IMG/VR virus record: IMGVR_UViG_3300032287_003299
Span: 1-21,432 of that record
Length of the DNA: 21,432 nt
Reading direction: 5' to 3' (one strand)
Source of the DNA: a virus
In this document: in pieces, positions 14,655 through 20,207 of the stretch
How positions within the stretch are numbered: the first letter of the stretch is position 1
Layout: every line of letters starts with the position of its first letter
Position numbers and translations under genes: made by a program
Notes under the pieces: model-generated
The model's input: only the letters and a program-made list of their open reading frames with translations
Database searches by the model: none
What the model was told of the DNA's origin: nothing

Positions 14655-15023
14655 ATGGATCCGCTGACCATACTCGCTGCGCTGGGGCCACTGGCCGTTG
14701 ACTTAGGGAAATCCCTCATCGGACGCTTCATCCAGACCGACGGCTACAAACCCGTCAACGTAGACGAGTACGTCAAGATGCGCCAGTTCGATCTGGACAT
14801 GTTCAAGGCGATGAACGAGGCCGGTGGGGCCAACCCCTCATACCCGTGGGTCGAGGCCGCTGTGCGCCTTATGCGCCCGGCTGTTGCGGCCGTTGTGCTG
14901 GGCACTTGGGCCGCGCTGAAACTTCAGGGCCAGTCGAGCGAGACGGTCGACAACTTTGCGGCCGCCGTGGGCTTCTACCTGTTCGGCGACCGCACGCTGT
15001 TCTACAGCCGCAAAGCAAAGTAG
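14655..15023 (+). CDS. Second holin candidate / membrane protein of the lysis block
   Basis: The 122-residue product has an N-terminal hydrophobic helix (TILAALGPLAVDLGKSLIG, residues 5-23), a polar middle with a charged helix (VNVDEYVKMRQFDLDMFKAM), then VEAAVRLMRPAVAAVVLGTW (66-85) as a membrane segment and NFAAAVGFYLFG (100-111) as a possible third. The NEA followed by RLMRPAVA pattern recalls the three-helix holin family known from gene-transfer agents, where a conserved Arg-Pro sits at a membrane helix start. It has a strong AGGAGG 4-5 bases before the ATG and follows the endolysin by 8 bases. It is the last gene of the rightward late operon. Holin function is inference. No lipobox or spanin features are seen. 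Confidence 0.65.
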   Translation: MDPLTILAALGPLAVDLGKSLIGRFIQTDGYKPVNVDEYVKMRQFDLDMFKAMNEAGGANPSYPWVEAAVRLMRPAVAAVVLGTWAALKLQGQSSETVDNFAAAVGFYLFGDRTLFYSRKAK

Positions 15024-15028
15024 CCTGA

Positions 15029-15046
15029 GGGGGCAGTCACGCCCCT
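15029..15046. terminator. Weak hairpin at the convergent gene junction
   Basis: GGGGGC (15029-15034), a 6-base loop, GCCCCT (15041-15046): five GC pairs plus one G-T pair. It lies between and over the stop codons of the two converging operons (15023 on plus, 15037 on minus). It has no T-run on either strand, so if it terminates it is inefficient. Confidence 0.35.
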
Positions 15047-15288
15047 GCCGGCAGTTGTGGTTGCAGCAGGTCACCACGGCGCGGGCTCGGCGTCGGCGAG
15101 GGGGTCGGTTTTTCTACGCGGGACGGTGTTTTGGTACATGCGTCCGTTTTCTTCGTAGACGCGGAAGGGCCAATTTTCACGACGCTTTCTTGGGTAGTGA
15201 ACTTGTGCAGGTTCGCACACTCTCGGCGCCGGCGCTCGTCCCGCGTCTCCTTCACCACTGTCCATGTTCCGCATACTGGGCATTTCAT
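15037..15288 (-). CDS. Zinc-ribbon protein, NrdR-like ribbon without ATP-cone
   Basis: The 83-residue product starts MKCPVCGTWTVVKETRDERR, then RRECANLHKFTTQE. Cys3, Cys6, Cys24 and His28 form a likely zinc ribbon, and the arginine run followed by EC-----KFTT is the pattern of the ribbon of NrdR. The ATP-cone of NrdR is absent. An upstream in-frame ATG (15354) exists, but the ATG at 15288 overlaps the preceding stop (ATGA) and has GGAG at proper distance. After about residue 37 the frame becomes Pro/Thr/Ser/Lys-rich, while the -1 frame over the same bases encodes a more protein-like aromatic segment ending at 15071. A frameshift, natural or from assembly, is possible. Likely nucleic-acid binding; role unknown. 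Confidence 0.65.
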   Translation of the reverse strand: MKCPVCGTWTVVKETRDERRRRECANLHKFTTQESVVKIGPSASTKKTDACTKTPSRVEKPTPSPTPSPRRGDLLQPQLPAGA

Positions 15289-15488
15289 TTGATCTCCGTC
15301 GCGCTGTGCAGATAGCTCGTCAAACGCTTTATACGCGCTTCGTGATACTTGCACATCGACTCAGAGAATTCGCGCGCTGACTGCGCCTCCAGCAGCTTGC
15401 GCTTGGCCTCCTCCAGCTCCTTGAGCGCCAGCGACTCCGCGCTGGGCAGTCGGAAGTAAGCGCGCATCGCGTCCATCAGTTTCCGCAT
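15285..15488 (-). CDS. Small coiled-coil protein, unknown
   Basis: The 67-residue product is almost wholly helical: a short amphipathic start (MRKLMDAMRAYFRL) then ALKELEEAKRKLLEAQSARE and a basic middle (YHEARIKRLTSYL). No membrane segment or known motif. The ribosome-binding site AAGGAG is 6 bases before the ATG and overlaps the stop of the upstream gene. Its own stop shares ATGA with the zinc-ribbon gene. Such short charged helical proteins at the end of early phage operons often act on host targets, but nothing in the sequence identifies one here. Confidence 0.65.
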   Translation of the reverse strand: MRKLMDAMRAYFRLPSAESLALKELEEAKRKLLEAQSAREFSESMCKYHEARIKRLTSYLHSATEIK

Positions 15489-15498
15489 GATCTTCTCC

Positions 15499-15690
15499 TT
15501 ATAGCGCCCGGGCCTCTTTCAGAATCTCCATGCGCTCCCGGGCGGCGCGCAGGCTGGTGTAGCGCTGGTGCAAGCGCTCAAGAATCGACAGGCGCCGGCG
15601 GCCAACGCGCTCGGCGTTGAGCAGCTCCAGCACCTCGTTTTCACTGAGCAGCGCCAGCTCTTTGTTCAGCTTTCGCCAGTTCGTTTGCAA
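15499..15690 (-). CDS. Small helical protein with TTG start, unknown
   Basis: The 63-residue product reads NKELALLSENEVLELLNAER then a basic RRRLSILERLHQRY and a charged end. It is helical with a spacing of leucines that suggests self-association. The only start that covers the conserved-looking part is TTG at 15690, supported by GGAGAAGAAGA directly upstream. The start lies 50 bases inside the end of the preceding gene in another frame. A proline-free, charged composition and preserved reading frame support a real gene. I recall similar short proteins in proteobacterial phages, without function. Confidence 0.6.
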   Translation of the reverse strand: MQTNWRKLNKELALLSENEVLELLNAERVGRRRLSILERLHQRYTSLRAARERMEILKEARAL

Positions 15691-15832
15691 TCTTCTTCTC
15701 CAGTTCGTCGATCTGTCGGCCCACGCGCAGCATGGCGCGCTCGGCCCGGTTGTACGCCTTGGCCCATTGACGCTCTTCGGCCTTGGACGCCTTGAGCTTG
15801 GCCTTGAGCAGCTTAATTTTTGTCGAGTCCAT
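15641..15832 (-). CDS. Small basic coiled-coil protein, unknown
   Basis: The 63-residue product is Lys/Ala/Glu-rich and helical (KIKLLKAKLKASKAEERQWA; RQIDELEKKIANELAKAEQR). AAGGA lies 5 bases before the ATG, the best ribosome-binding site among these small genes. It overlaps the upstream gene by 20 bases and the downstream gene by 50 bases. It has no domain I recognise. The high positive charge would allow nucleic-acid binding, but this is speculation. Confidence 0.6.
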   Translation of the reverse strand: MDSTKIKLLKAKLKASKAEERQWAKAYNRAERAMLRVGRQIDELEKKIANELAKAEQRAGAAQ

Positions 15833-16016
15833 ATCGTTCCTTGATTACGCGAGTGATGTCACGGGGCGTCATGCCGGGGATTGCGGAGATGAGCGCGCAC
15901 TCCATCGCCACCTTCTGCGCGAATTGGCGCATCTCTTTGACCGTCATCACCGCGATCGGCAGCTTCTCAGTCGCTGCGTCGCGAATCATCTCGATCAGCT
16001 CTTCGTCTTTGATCAC
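15813..16016 (-). CDS. Small conserved protein coupled to the helicase gene, unknown
   Basis: The 67-residue product reads DEELIEMIRDAATEKLPIAV, then MTVKEMRQFAQKVAMECALI and a final ITRVIKERYGLDKN. It looks like a compact three-helix protein. The start is GTG at 16016, overlapping the helicase stop as GTGA, so translation is coupled. No catalytic motif or membrane segment. The tight link to a SNF2-type helicase suggests a partner or regulator, which is inference from position only. Confidence 0.65.
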   Translation of the reverse strand: MIKDEELIEMIRDAATEKLPIAVMTVKEMRQFAQKVAMECALISAIPGMTPRDITRVIKERYGLDKN

Positions 16017-17305
16017 TTCAGTTCCTCCATTGCTACGTCACTGATGGCGCGCTTGTCGTGCAGCGCGGCCCAAATCTTTTCGTCCACGGTCTTGTTGGTC
16101 ATCAGGACGTAGCACCAGACGTCGTGTCGCTGGCCGGAACGGTGCAGTCGCCCAACGGTTTGTTCGTAAAGCTCAAGACTCCACGGCAAGGACAGAAAGA
16201 CCATGTGTCGGCCTCCGTGCTGCAAGTTAAGGCCATGACCTGCGGATTTTGGGTGCACTGCCAGAAGTGGAACCAAGCCGGCGTTCCATCGCTCAATGGC
16301 ACCAGCATCGTCCAGCGTGGTGAGGTGCTTGTATCGTCGCTTGAGTTCGGCGAGTTCTTCTTGGTAGTTGTAGACAAGGAGGGTGTTTGCATGTTGGTTT
16401 TCTTCCAGTAGGTCATCGAGGGCGTCAAACTTGTGCGGGCTGAACCAGCGCGGCTCGGGCGTGTAGACGAACCCGGACGACATCTGTTGCAGCTTCTGCG
16501 TGACCACGGCCGCGTTCTGGGCCACGGCGGCGGTGTCAGGAAATTGCACGATGAAATCCTTCTTCATCGTCTCGTAGGGCTGGCGATCCTCCAGCTCAAC
16601 GCGCAGCTCGACCGTGTGCAGCGGCGGCAGCGTGTCGGTGTAGACGCCCGGCTCCAGCACATAGGTGGCCGGCTTGATGCGCGCCATGACCTGTTCCAGC
16701 GCGCCGGGGCGTGGCGCCCACTCGTTGTAGTCCTTGTTGACCAAATAGAAATATTGCTGCTGGAACGCACCTTTGCTGCGGCCCAGCAGGCGCTGGTCGA
16801 CAATCTTGCACTGGCCGAAGACGTCTTCCAAACCGTTGCTGGTGAACGAGCCGGTCAGGCCCCAACGGATGTTGAGCGTGTCCATGACCTTGAACAGCGC
16901 CTTAAAGCGCTTGCCCGAGGCGTTCTTGAGCTTGGTCAGCTCGTCGAACACCACGCCGTCGAAGATGCCAAGGTTCAGCTCAGACAGCCATTGCAGGTTG
17001 TCGTAGTTGATGACCATGACGTGCGTGTCGGCCGCGTAGGCCACCAGACGCTGGCGCGGCGTGCCGATGCACACAGACATCGTCAGCTCGGGCGCCCATT
17101 TCGGCGCCTCGACCGGCCAGACGTCGGTGCAGACGCGCTTGGGCGCGACCACCAGCCAGCGCTTGACGACGCCCCCGCGCACCATGTCGCGCATAGCCGT
17201 GAGCGTGAGCGCGGTCTTGCCCGCGCCCACCGGCGCCAGCACCATCGCCCTGTCGTGTTCGAACAGGAAGTCGGCAGCGTCTTCTTGATACGGTCGCAGC
17301 TTCAT
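16013..17305 (-). CDS. SNF2-type DNA helicase / translocase
   Basis: The 430-residue product has both RecA-like domains. Motifs: KLRPYQEDAADFLF (Q-like region, residue 2 on), Walker A APVGAGKT (24-31), Walker B VVFDELTKL (118-126), motif III LTGSF (150-154), motif V SAGHGLNLQHG (354-364) and motif VI YEQTVGRLHRSGQRHDV (380-396) with the arginine fingers. Motif VI in the form QTVGR-HR-GQ marks the SNF2 superfamily rather than DEAD-box RNA helicases. Phage members of this size lack accessory domains and usually accompany VRR-NUC, DUF2800 and polymerase genes; they are thought to act in replication or recombination. It starts and ends with 4-base overlaps (ATGA with the gene before, GTGA with the gene after). 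All key residues are present. Confidence 0.93.
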   Translation of the reverse strand: MKLRPYQEDAADFLFEHDRAMVLAPVGAGKTALTLTAMRDMVRGGVVKRWLVVAPKRVCTDVWPVEAPKWAPELTMSVCIGTPRQRLVAYAADTHVMVINYDNLQWLSELNLGIFDGVVFDELTKLKNASGKRFKALFKVMDTLNIRWGLTGSFTSNGLEDVFGQCKIVDQRLLGRSKGAFQQQYFYLVNKDYNEWAPRPGALEQVMARIKPATYVLEPGVYTDTLPPLHTVELRVELEDRQPYETMKKDFIVQFPDTAAVAQNAAVVTQKLQQMSSGFVYTPEPRWFSPHKFDALDDLLEENQHANTLLVYNYQEELAELKRRYKHLTTLDDAGAIERWNAGLVPLLAVHPKSAGHGLNLQHGGRHMVFLSLPWSLELYEQTVGRLHRSGQRHDVWCYVLMTNKTVDEKIWAALHDKRAISDVAMEELK

Positions 17306-17490
17306 AGCTTGTCCATCGGAAGAACGTCAAGCACATGTTCGGCAAGCAGCACTTGCTCTACAACCACTGAGGTCGGCGTTTCAAATACCTGATCGCGGTA
17401 TCGCCATGCGCGGGTGTCGCGCTCAACGCTGTACGACGGCAAGGCGTAGCCTGCGTCGTAAACATCTTTTGAGTTGTCAAACTGTTTCAT
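17302..17490 (-). CDS. Small acidic protein upstream of the helicase, unknown
   Basis: The 62-residue product reads KQFDNSKDVYDAGYALPSYS, then ERDTRAWRYRDQVFETPTSV and an acidic hydrophobic end EQVLLAEHVLDVL. It is rich in Tyr and Asp. The ATG at 17490 overlaps the upstream stop as ATGA and is preferred over a GTG at 17502 that would lengthen the overlap. The stop overlaps the helicase start as ATGA. There is no known domain. Expressed in fixed ratio with the helicase and the 123-residue protein. Confidence 0.6.
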   Translation of the reverse strand: MKQFDNSKDVYDAGYALPSYSVERDTRAWRYRDQVFETPTSVVVEQVLLAEHVLDVLPMDKL

Positions 17491-17858
17491 TCTTCTACCC
17501 ACGCATCAATCGCATCAGCACTTTGCTGACCGCCAAGCAAAACGATAGGCGACGTCCAGCGACCGTTGATGAAGCGCTGGCTGCGTATGTACTTAGCTAT
17601 CTGCTCATCGGTCAGCCGGCCAGTAACTGGCGGCACATACGGGTCGGGCGGGTACACGAATTCCGTAGTCTGATTCCACTCGTCGGCAATCTGCTTGGCG
17701 TGCGCCTCATCGGTCACCACAGCACCGCGCTTCTCGGCGAACGTCAACACGTTGACGCCGTTCTTGTTCATCACGCCCCACCATGTCGGGCCGACCTGCT
17801 CGGCGCGGTACGGGCCGACGGCGAAGTACTTAGCCGGCAAGGCTGTTAATCCACTCAT
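17487..17858 (-). CDS. Conserved unknown protein between nuclease and helicase genes
   Basis: The 123-residue product starts MSGLTALPAKYFAVGPYRAE, continues GPTWWGVMNKNGVNVLTFAE, then VVTDEAHAKQIADEWN, and has an acidic end DAIDAWVEE. The first half resembles the short beta-beta-alpha pattern of proteins that read out row-like features (FAVGPYRAEQ...WGVMNKNGVNV), typical of a small conserved phage domain of unknown role. The ATG at 17858 is favoured over TTG at 17861 by the position of AGGAG (17866-17870). The start overlaps the VRR-NUC gene by 29 bases. No enzyme motif is clear. Confidence 0.65.
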   Translation of the reverse strand: MSGLTALPAKYFAVGPYRAEQVGPTWWGVMNKNGVNVLTFAEKRGAVVTDEAHAKQIADEWNQTTEFVYPPDPYVPPVTGRLTDEQIAKYIRSQRFINGRWTSPIVLLGGQQSADAIDAWVEE

Positions 17859-18117
17859 CAACGTGCTCCTTTGACCACAGGCAGGCGTAGCGCTGCCCCA
17901 TGCGCGCCATCTCCGACGCGAAGTGCTTCTGCAACGGCGACAGCCGGCCGCCGGGCGCCTTCAGCTCGATGAACCATGTGCTGCCGTCGGGCAGGCAGAC
18001 AACGCGGTCGGCCACACCCCGGTGCGCTGGGCTCGTAAACTTGTACGCCACGCCGCTTAACTTCTTGACTTGGCTCACCAGATGAGCCTCGATTTGTTTT
18101 TCCATGCGGTGCATCAT
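17830..18117 (-). CDS. VRR-NUC domain nuclease
   Basis: The 95-residue product is a stand-alone VRR-NUC (PD-(D/E)XK) nuclease: MEKQIEAHLVSQVKKL, KFTSPAHRGVADRVVCLPDG with Asp37, FIELKAPGGRLSPLQKHF with Glu51, Lys53 and Gln63, ending with a helix. Stand-alone phage VRR-NUC proteins are structure-specific or nicking nucleases, usually near a SNF2 helicase, as here. The start is uncertain. The first ATG (18117) lacks a Shine-Dalgarno and overlaps a -10-like element, whereas the fifth codon ATG (18105) begins MEKQIE, where relatives usually start, and lies at the predicted transcription start. It is the first gene of the leftward operon. Confidence 0.88.
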   Translation of the reverse strand: MMHRMEKQIEAHLVSQVKKLSGVAYKFTSPAHRGVADRVVCLPDGSTWFIELKAPGGRLSPLQKHFASEMARMGQRYACLWSKEHVDEWINSLAG

Positions 18118-18142
18118 AACACCGTCAAAAACTTCTTGACAA
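18113..18142 (-). promoter_or_regulatory. Leftward promoter candidate for the nuclease-helicase operon
   Basis: Read on the minus strand, TTGTCA (18142-18137) and TATGAT (18118-18113) each match five of six consensus bases, with an 18-base spacer. Transcription would begin near 18106, at or next to the ATG of codon 5 of the VRR-NUC gene, implying a leaderless or very short leader. The -35 overlaps that of the rightward promoter. Confidence 0.5.
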
Positions 18143-18166
18143 CCCTTTTTTGTTTTGTGGTAGGAT
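18136..18166 (+). promoter_or_regulatory. Rightward promoter candidate for the DUF2800-polymerase operon
   Basis: A perfect TTGACA (18136-18141) is followed after 19 bases by TAGGAT (18161-18166, four of six), preceded by TGG, an extended -10 feature that can offset a long spacer. Predicted start is near 18173, giving a leader of about 24 bases with GGAG (18187-18190) before the ATG at 18197. Confidence 0.55.
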
Positions 18167-18196
18167 CAAGGCTCGTTCAATTCACTGGAGTCCAAT

Positions 18197-19303
18197 ATGC
18201 AACACAGCAAGATCGTCGGCGGTTCCACCGCCAAGCGCGTCATCAACTGCCCCGGCAGTGTGGCGCTGGTTCAGAGAATGCCTCCCCAAGTGGAGAGCAA
18301 GTACGCCGCCGAGGGCACCATGCTGCACGCCTGCATGGAAGACCTGCTGGCCGATGGTGAGCTGGGCGACGTCATCGCCAAGAACAAACTCACTGATGAG
18401 CAGGCCGACAAACTCCAGTACTGCCTTGACGCGCTCGACGAGATCGACCCGAAGCAGGAGATGGTCTTCAACCAAGAGGTCGAGGTGTCATTCGACGGCG
18501 TCAAGGGCCTTGAGGGCGTCTTCGGCAATGTCGACCTGATCGGCCGCCTCGGCGACCGCGTCATCATCCTTGATTGGAAGTTCGGCGACGGTGTCATGGT
18601 CGAGGCCGAAGAGAACCCGCAGGGGCTGTTCTACGCAGCTGCTGCCATGCGCACCAAGTCGCTGGCGTGGGCGTTCTACGACGCCAAAGAAATCGAGATC
18701 GTCATCGTCCAGCCGTTCGCAACCCGGCGCTGGGTGACGACGTTTGAGCGCCTGCTGGAGTTCCGCGACGAGCTGGCGCGCGCCGTCAAGCAGGCATCCA
18801 AACCCGACGCTGCGCTGGCGATCGGCGATTGGTGCCGCTGGTGTACAGGCAAACCCATCTGCCCTAAGATGACCGGCGCCATCGACCGCACGGTGCACAT
18901 GAAGCTGGAGGCGCTCGCGCCCGAGGAGCTGTCCAAGGCGCTTGAGCTGGCCGAGAAGCTGGAGTCCTTCATCTCCGACGCCCGCAAGCTGGCGCAGGAG
19001 CGGCTTGAGAAAAACATGCCCGTGCCCGGGTACAAACTTGTAGCGAAGCGCGCTACGCGCCAGTGGACTGATGAGCTTGTCGCCATCAAATGGCTGGACA
19101 GCCAAGGTATCAACCCTTTCAAAGGTGAGACTATTTCTCCAGCACAAGCGGAGAAAGAACTCAAAAAGAGCAAGGTGGCGCTGCCCGACGCACTCGTCGT
19201 GGCAGTGTCGTCAGGCAGCACGTTGGCGCCGGAGAGCGATCCCCGGCCCGCCGTGCTTAATGTTGGGACGCAACTCGTTGCGGCCCTTTCTAAACTCCAG
19301 TAA
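18197..19303 (+). CDS. DUF2800-family nuclease (Cas4/RecB-like, probable Fe-S cluster)
   Basis: The 368-residue product matches DUF2800: STAKRVINCPGSVAL at the start, AAEGTMLHACME with His44, GVFGNVDLIG with Asp113, VIILDWKFGDG with Asp126 and Lys128, and a Gln142 helix (ENPQGLFYAAA). These form a PD-(D/E)XK nuclease core of the RecB/Cas4 type. Cys18 plus Cys213, Cys216 and Cys222 (DWCRWCTGKPICPKM) match the one-plus-three cysteine layout that binds a 4Fe-4S cluster in Cas4 and AddB. The C-terminal third is helical and Lys-rich and may bind DNA. In many phages this gene precedes a DUF2815 ssDNA-binding gene and polA. It is the first gene of the rightward operon. Nuclease action is inferred from motifs. 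Confidence 0.88.
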   Translation: MQHSKIVGGSTAKRVINCPGSVALVQRMPPQVESKYAAEGTMLHACMEDLLADGELGDVIAKNKLTDEQADKLQYCLDALDEIDPKQEMVFNQEVEVSFDGVKGLEGVFGNVDLIGRLGDRVIILDWKFGDGVMVEAEENPQGLFYAAAAMRTKSLAWAFYDAKEIEIVIVQPFATRRWVTTFERLLEFRDELARAVKQASKPDAALAIGDWCRWCTGKPICPKMTGAIDRTVHMKLEALAPEELSKALELAEKLESFISDARKLAQERLEKNMPVPGYKLVAKRATRQWTDELVAIKWLDSQGINPFKGETISPAQAEKELKKSKVALPDALVVAVSSGSTLAPESDPRPAVLNVGTQLVAALSKLQ

Positions 19304-19314
19304 GGAAGACAGTC

Positions 19315-19965
19315 ATGTCAAATCTCGTATCGTTCAGTCAAGCAAACCTCCCCGCAGTAGCAAGCCTGTCTACGGCGCTGCGTTCACTTGAGAAGGAAGT
19401 CGGCCCCTCCGGCGTCGTCCTGCTCAAGATGGACAAGACCGGCCACTGGGTCTATGGCGCCGACCAAACCGAAGTCGAGGACAACTCGACTTGGGCCGTC
19501 AACCCCTTCTCCTTCGTCCACGGCTTCATCGCTTGGGGTGACGGTGAGGTGTTGGCAGAGAAGATGGTGTCTGTGTCGCAGCCCCTGCCCGAAGTCGACG
19601 CCGCGCCCCCGGGCGCCAAGCGTGGATGGGAAACGCAGGTCGGCATGTCGTTGAAGTGCCTCAACGGCGAAGACGAAGGTATGGAAGCACGCTACACGAC
19701 CACCTCGGTGGGCGGCAAGCGCAGCGTCCAGACCCTCGCTCTGGCGATCGCAGCTCAGGTCGAGAAGGAGCAGTCCAAGCCCGTGCCAGTGGTGCGCCTG
19801 AAAAAGGATCACTACACGCACAAGTCCTACGGGAAAATCTTCACGCCGGTCTTTGAGGTCGTCGAGTGGGTTGGCATGGACGGCAAAGCCGAAGAGAAGG
19901 TCGAAGCCGCGATCGAGGCCCCTGCAGCGGAAGAGGCGCCTCGTCGCCGTCGCCGCGCCGTCTAA
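19315..19965 (+). CDS. Conserved replication-block protein, candidate ssDNA-binding protein
   Basis: In this 216-residue product, after a helical N-terminus (SLSTALRSLEKEVGPSGVVL) come beta-rich conserved stretches: MDKTGHWVYGADQTEVED, WAVNPFSFVHGFIAWGDGEV, GWETQVGMSLKCLNGEDEGM and HYTHKSYGKIFTPVFEVVEW. The C-terminus is low-complexity, first acidic Ala/Glu then RRRRRAV. I recall close relatives annotated only as hypothetical phage proteins. It sits between DUF2800 and polA, the slot that holds the DUF2815 ssDNA-binding protein in other phages, but I see no sequence match to DUF2815. The ssDNA-binding role is therefore positional inference. AAGGA lies before the ATG; a strong terminator follows the stop by 6 bases. 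Confidence 0.72.
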   Translation: MSNLVSFSQANLPAVASLSTALRSLEKEVGPSGVVLLKMDKTGHWVYGADQTEVEDNSTWAVNPFSFVHGFIAWGDGEVLAEKMVSVSQPLPEVDAAPPGAKRGWETQVGMSLKCLNGEDEGMEARYTTTSVGGKRSVQTLALAIAAQVEKEQSKPVPVVRLKKDHYTHKSYGKIFTPVFEVVEWVGMDGKAEEKVEAAIEAPAAEEAPRRRRRAV

Positions 19966-19971
19966 GGTCGG

Positions 19972-20010
19972 AGGCCGGGGCCTTGTGAAAGGTTCCGGCC
20001 TTTTTCTTTC
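19972..20010 (+). terminator. Strong intrinsic terminator
   Basis: A 13-bp stem runs from AGGCCGG (19972-19978), two G-T pairs and CCTT, through a GTGA (GNRA type) loop, to AAGG, TT and CCGGCCT (ending 20001), followed by TTTTCTTTC. Stem, loop and T-run are all of high quality. It lies between the candidate ssDNA-binding gene and the small gene ahead of the polymerase. Confidence 0.85.
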
Positions 20011-20021
20011 TGGAGAAAGCT

Positions 20022-20207
20022 ATGCACCCCTACCAAGACTTGTGCCACCTTCTGCGCGAGTATCAGCTCGCCTGTGATTCGATGGACGACGATGGCGCGC
20101 TCAAAGTCGCCATGCAAGTGCGTGAGGCCGCGCACCAGCTCGTCGTTCAGGCCGCCAAGAACGTCAGCCCGCCGGCAGACCCGCGCCAGCTGGAGCTTGA
20201 CCTGTGA
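20022..20207 (+). CDS. Small helical protein coupled to DNA polymerase, unknown
   Basis: The 61-residue product reads HPYQDLCHLLREYQLACDSM, then ALKVAMQVREAAHQLVVQAA and an end PADPRQLELDL. It is a two-helix acidic protein. The final QLELDL resembles a beta-clamp-binding type peptide (Q-L-x-L-x-L form), which is speculative. GGAGAAAG lies before the ATG, just after a terminator. The stop overlaps the polymerase GTG start as GTGA, so the two are translated together. It may assist or regulate the polymerase. Confidence 0.62.
   Translation: MHPYQDLCHLLREYQLACDSMDDDGALKVAMQVREAAHQLVVQAAKNVSPPADPRQLELDL

Noticed and set aside
15071-15283. Separate 70-residue minus-strand gene in the -1 frame of the zinc ribbon
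   Set aside because: Its first half is not protein-like and has no ribosome-binding site. Only its second half is plausible, so I treat it as a possible frameshift product, not as a gene.
15285-15354. Longer zinc-ribbon protein starting at 15354
   Set aside because: The upstream 22 codons overlap the preceding gene in another frame, and the ATG at 15288 has both an ATGA overlap and a well-placed GGAG.
16433-17392. 319-residue plus-strand open frame opposite the helicase
   Set aside because: The minus-strand frame has all SNF2 motifs in order. The plus frame is Arg/Val/His-rich with no motif.
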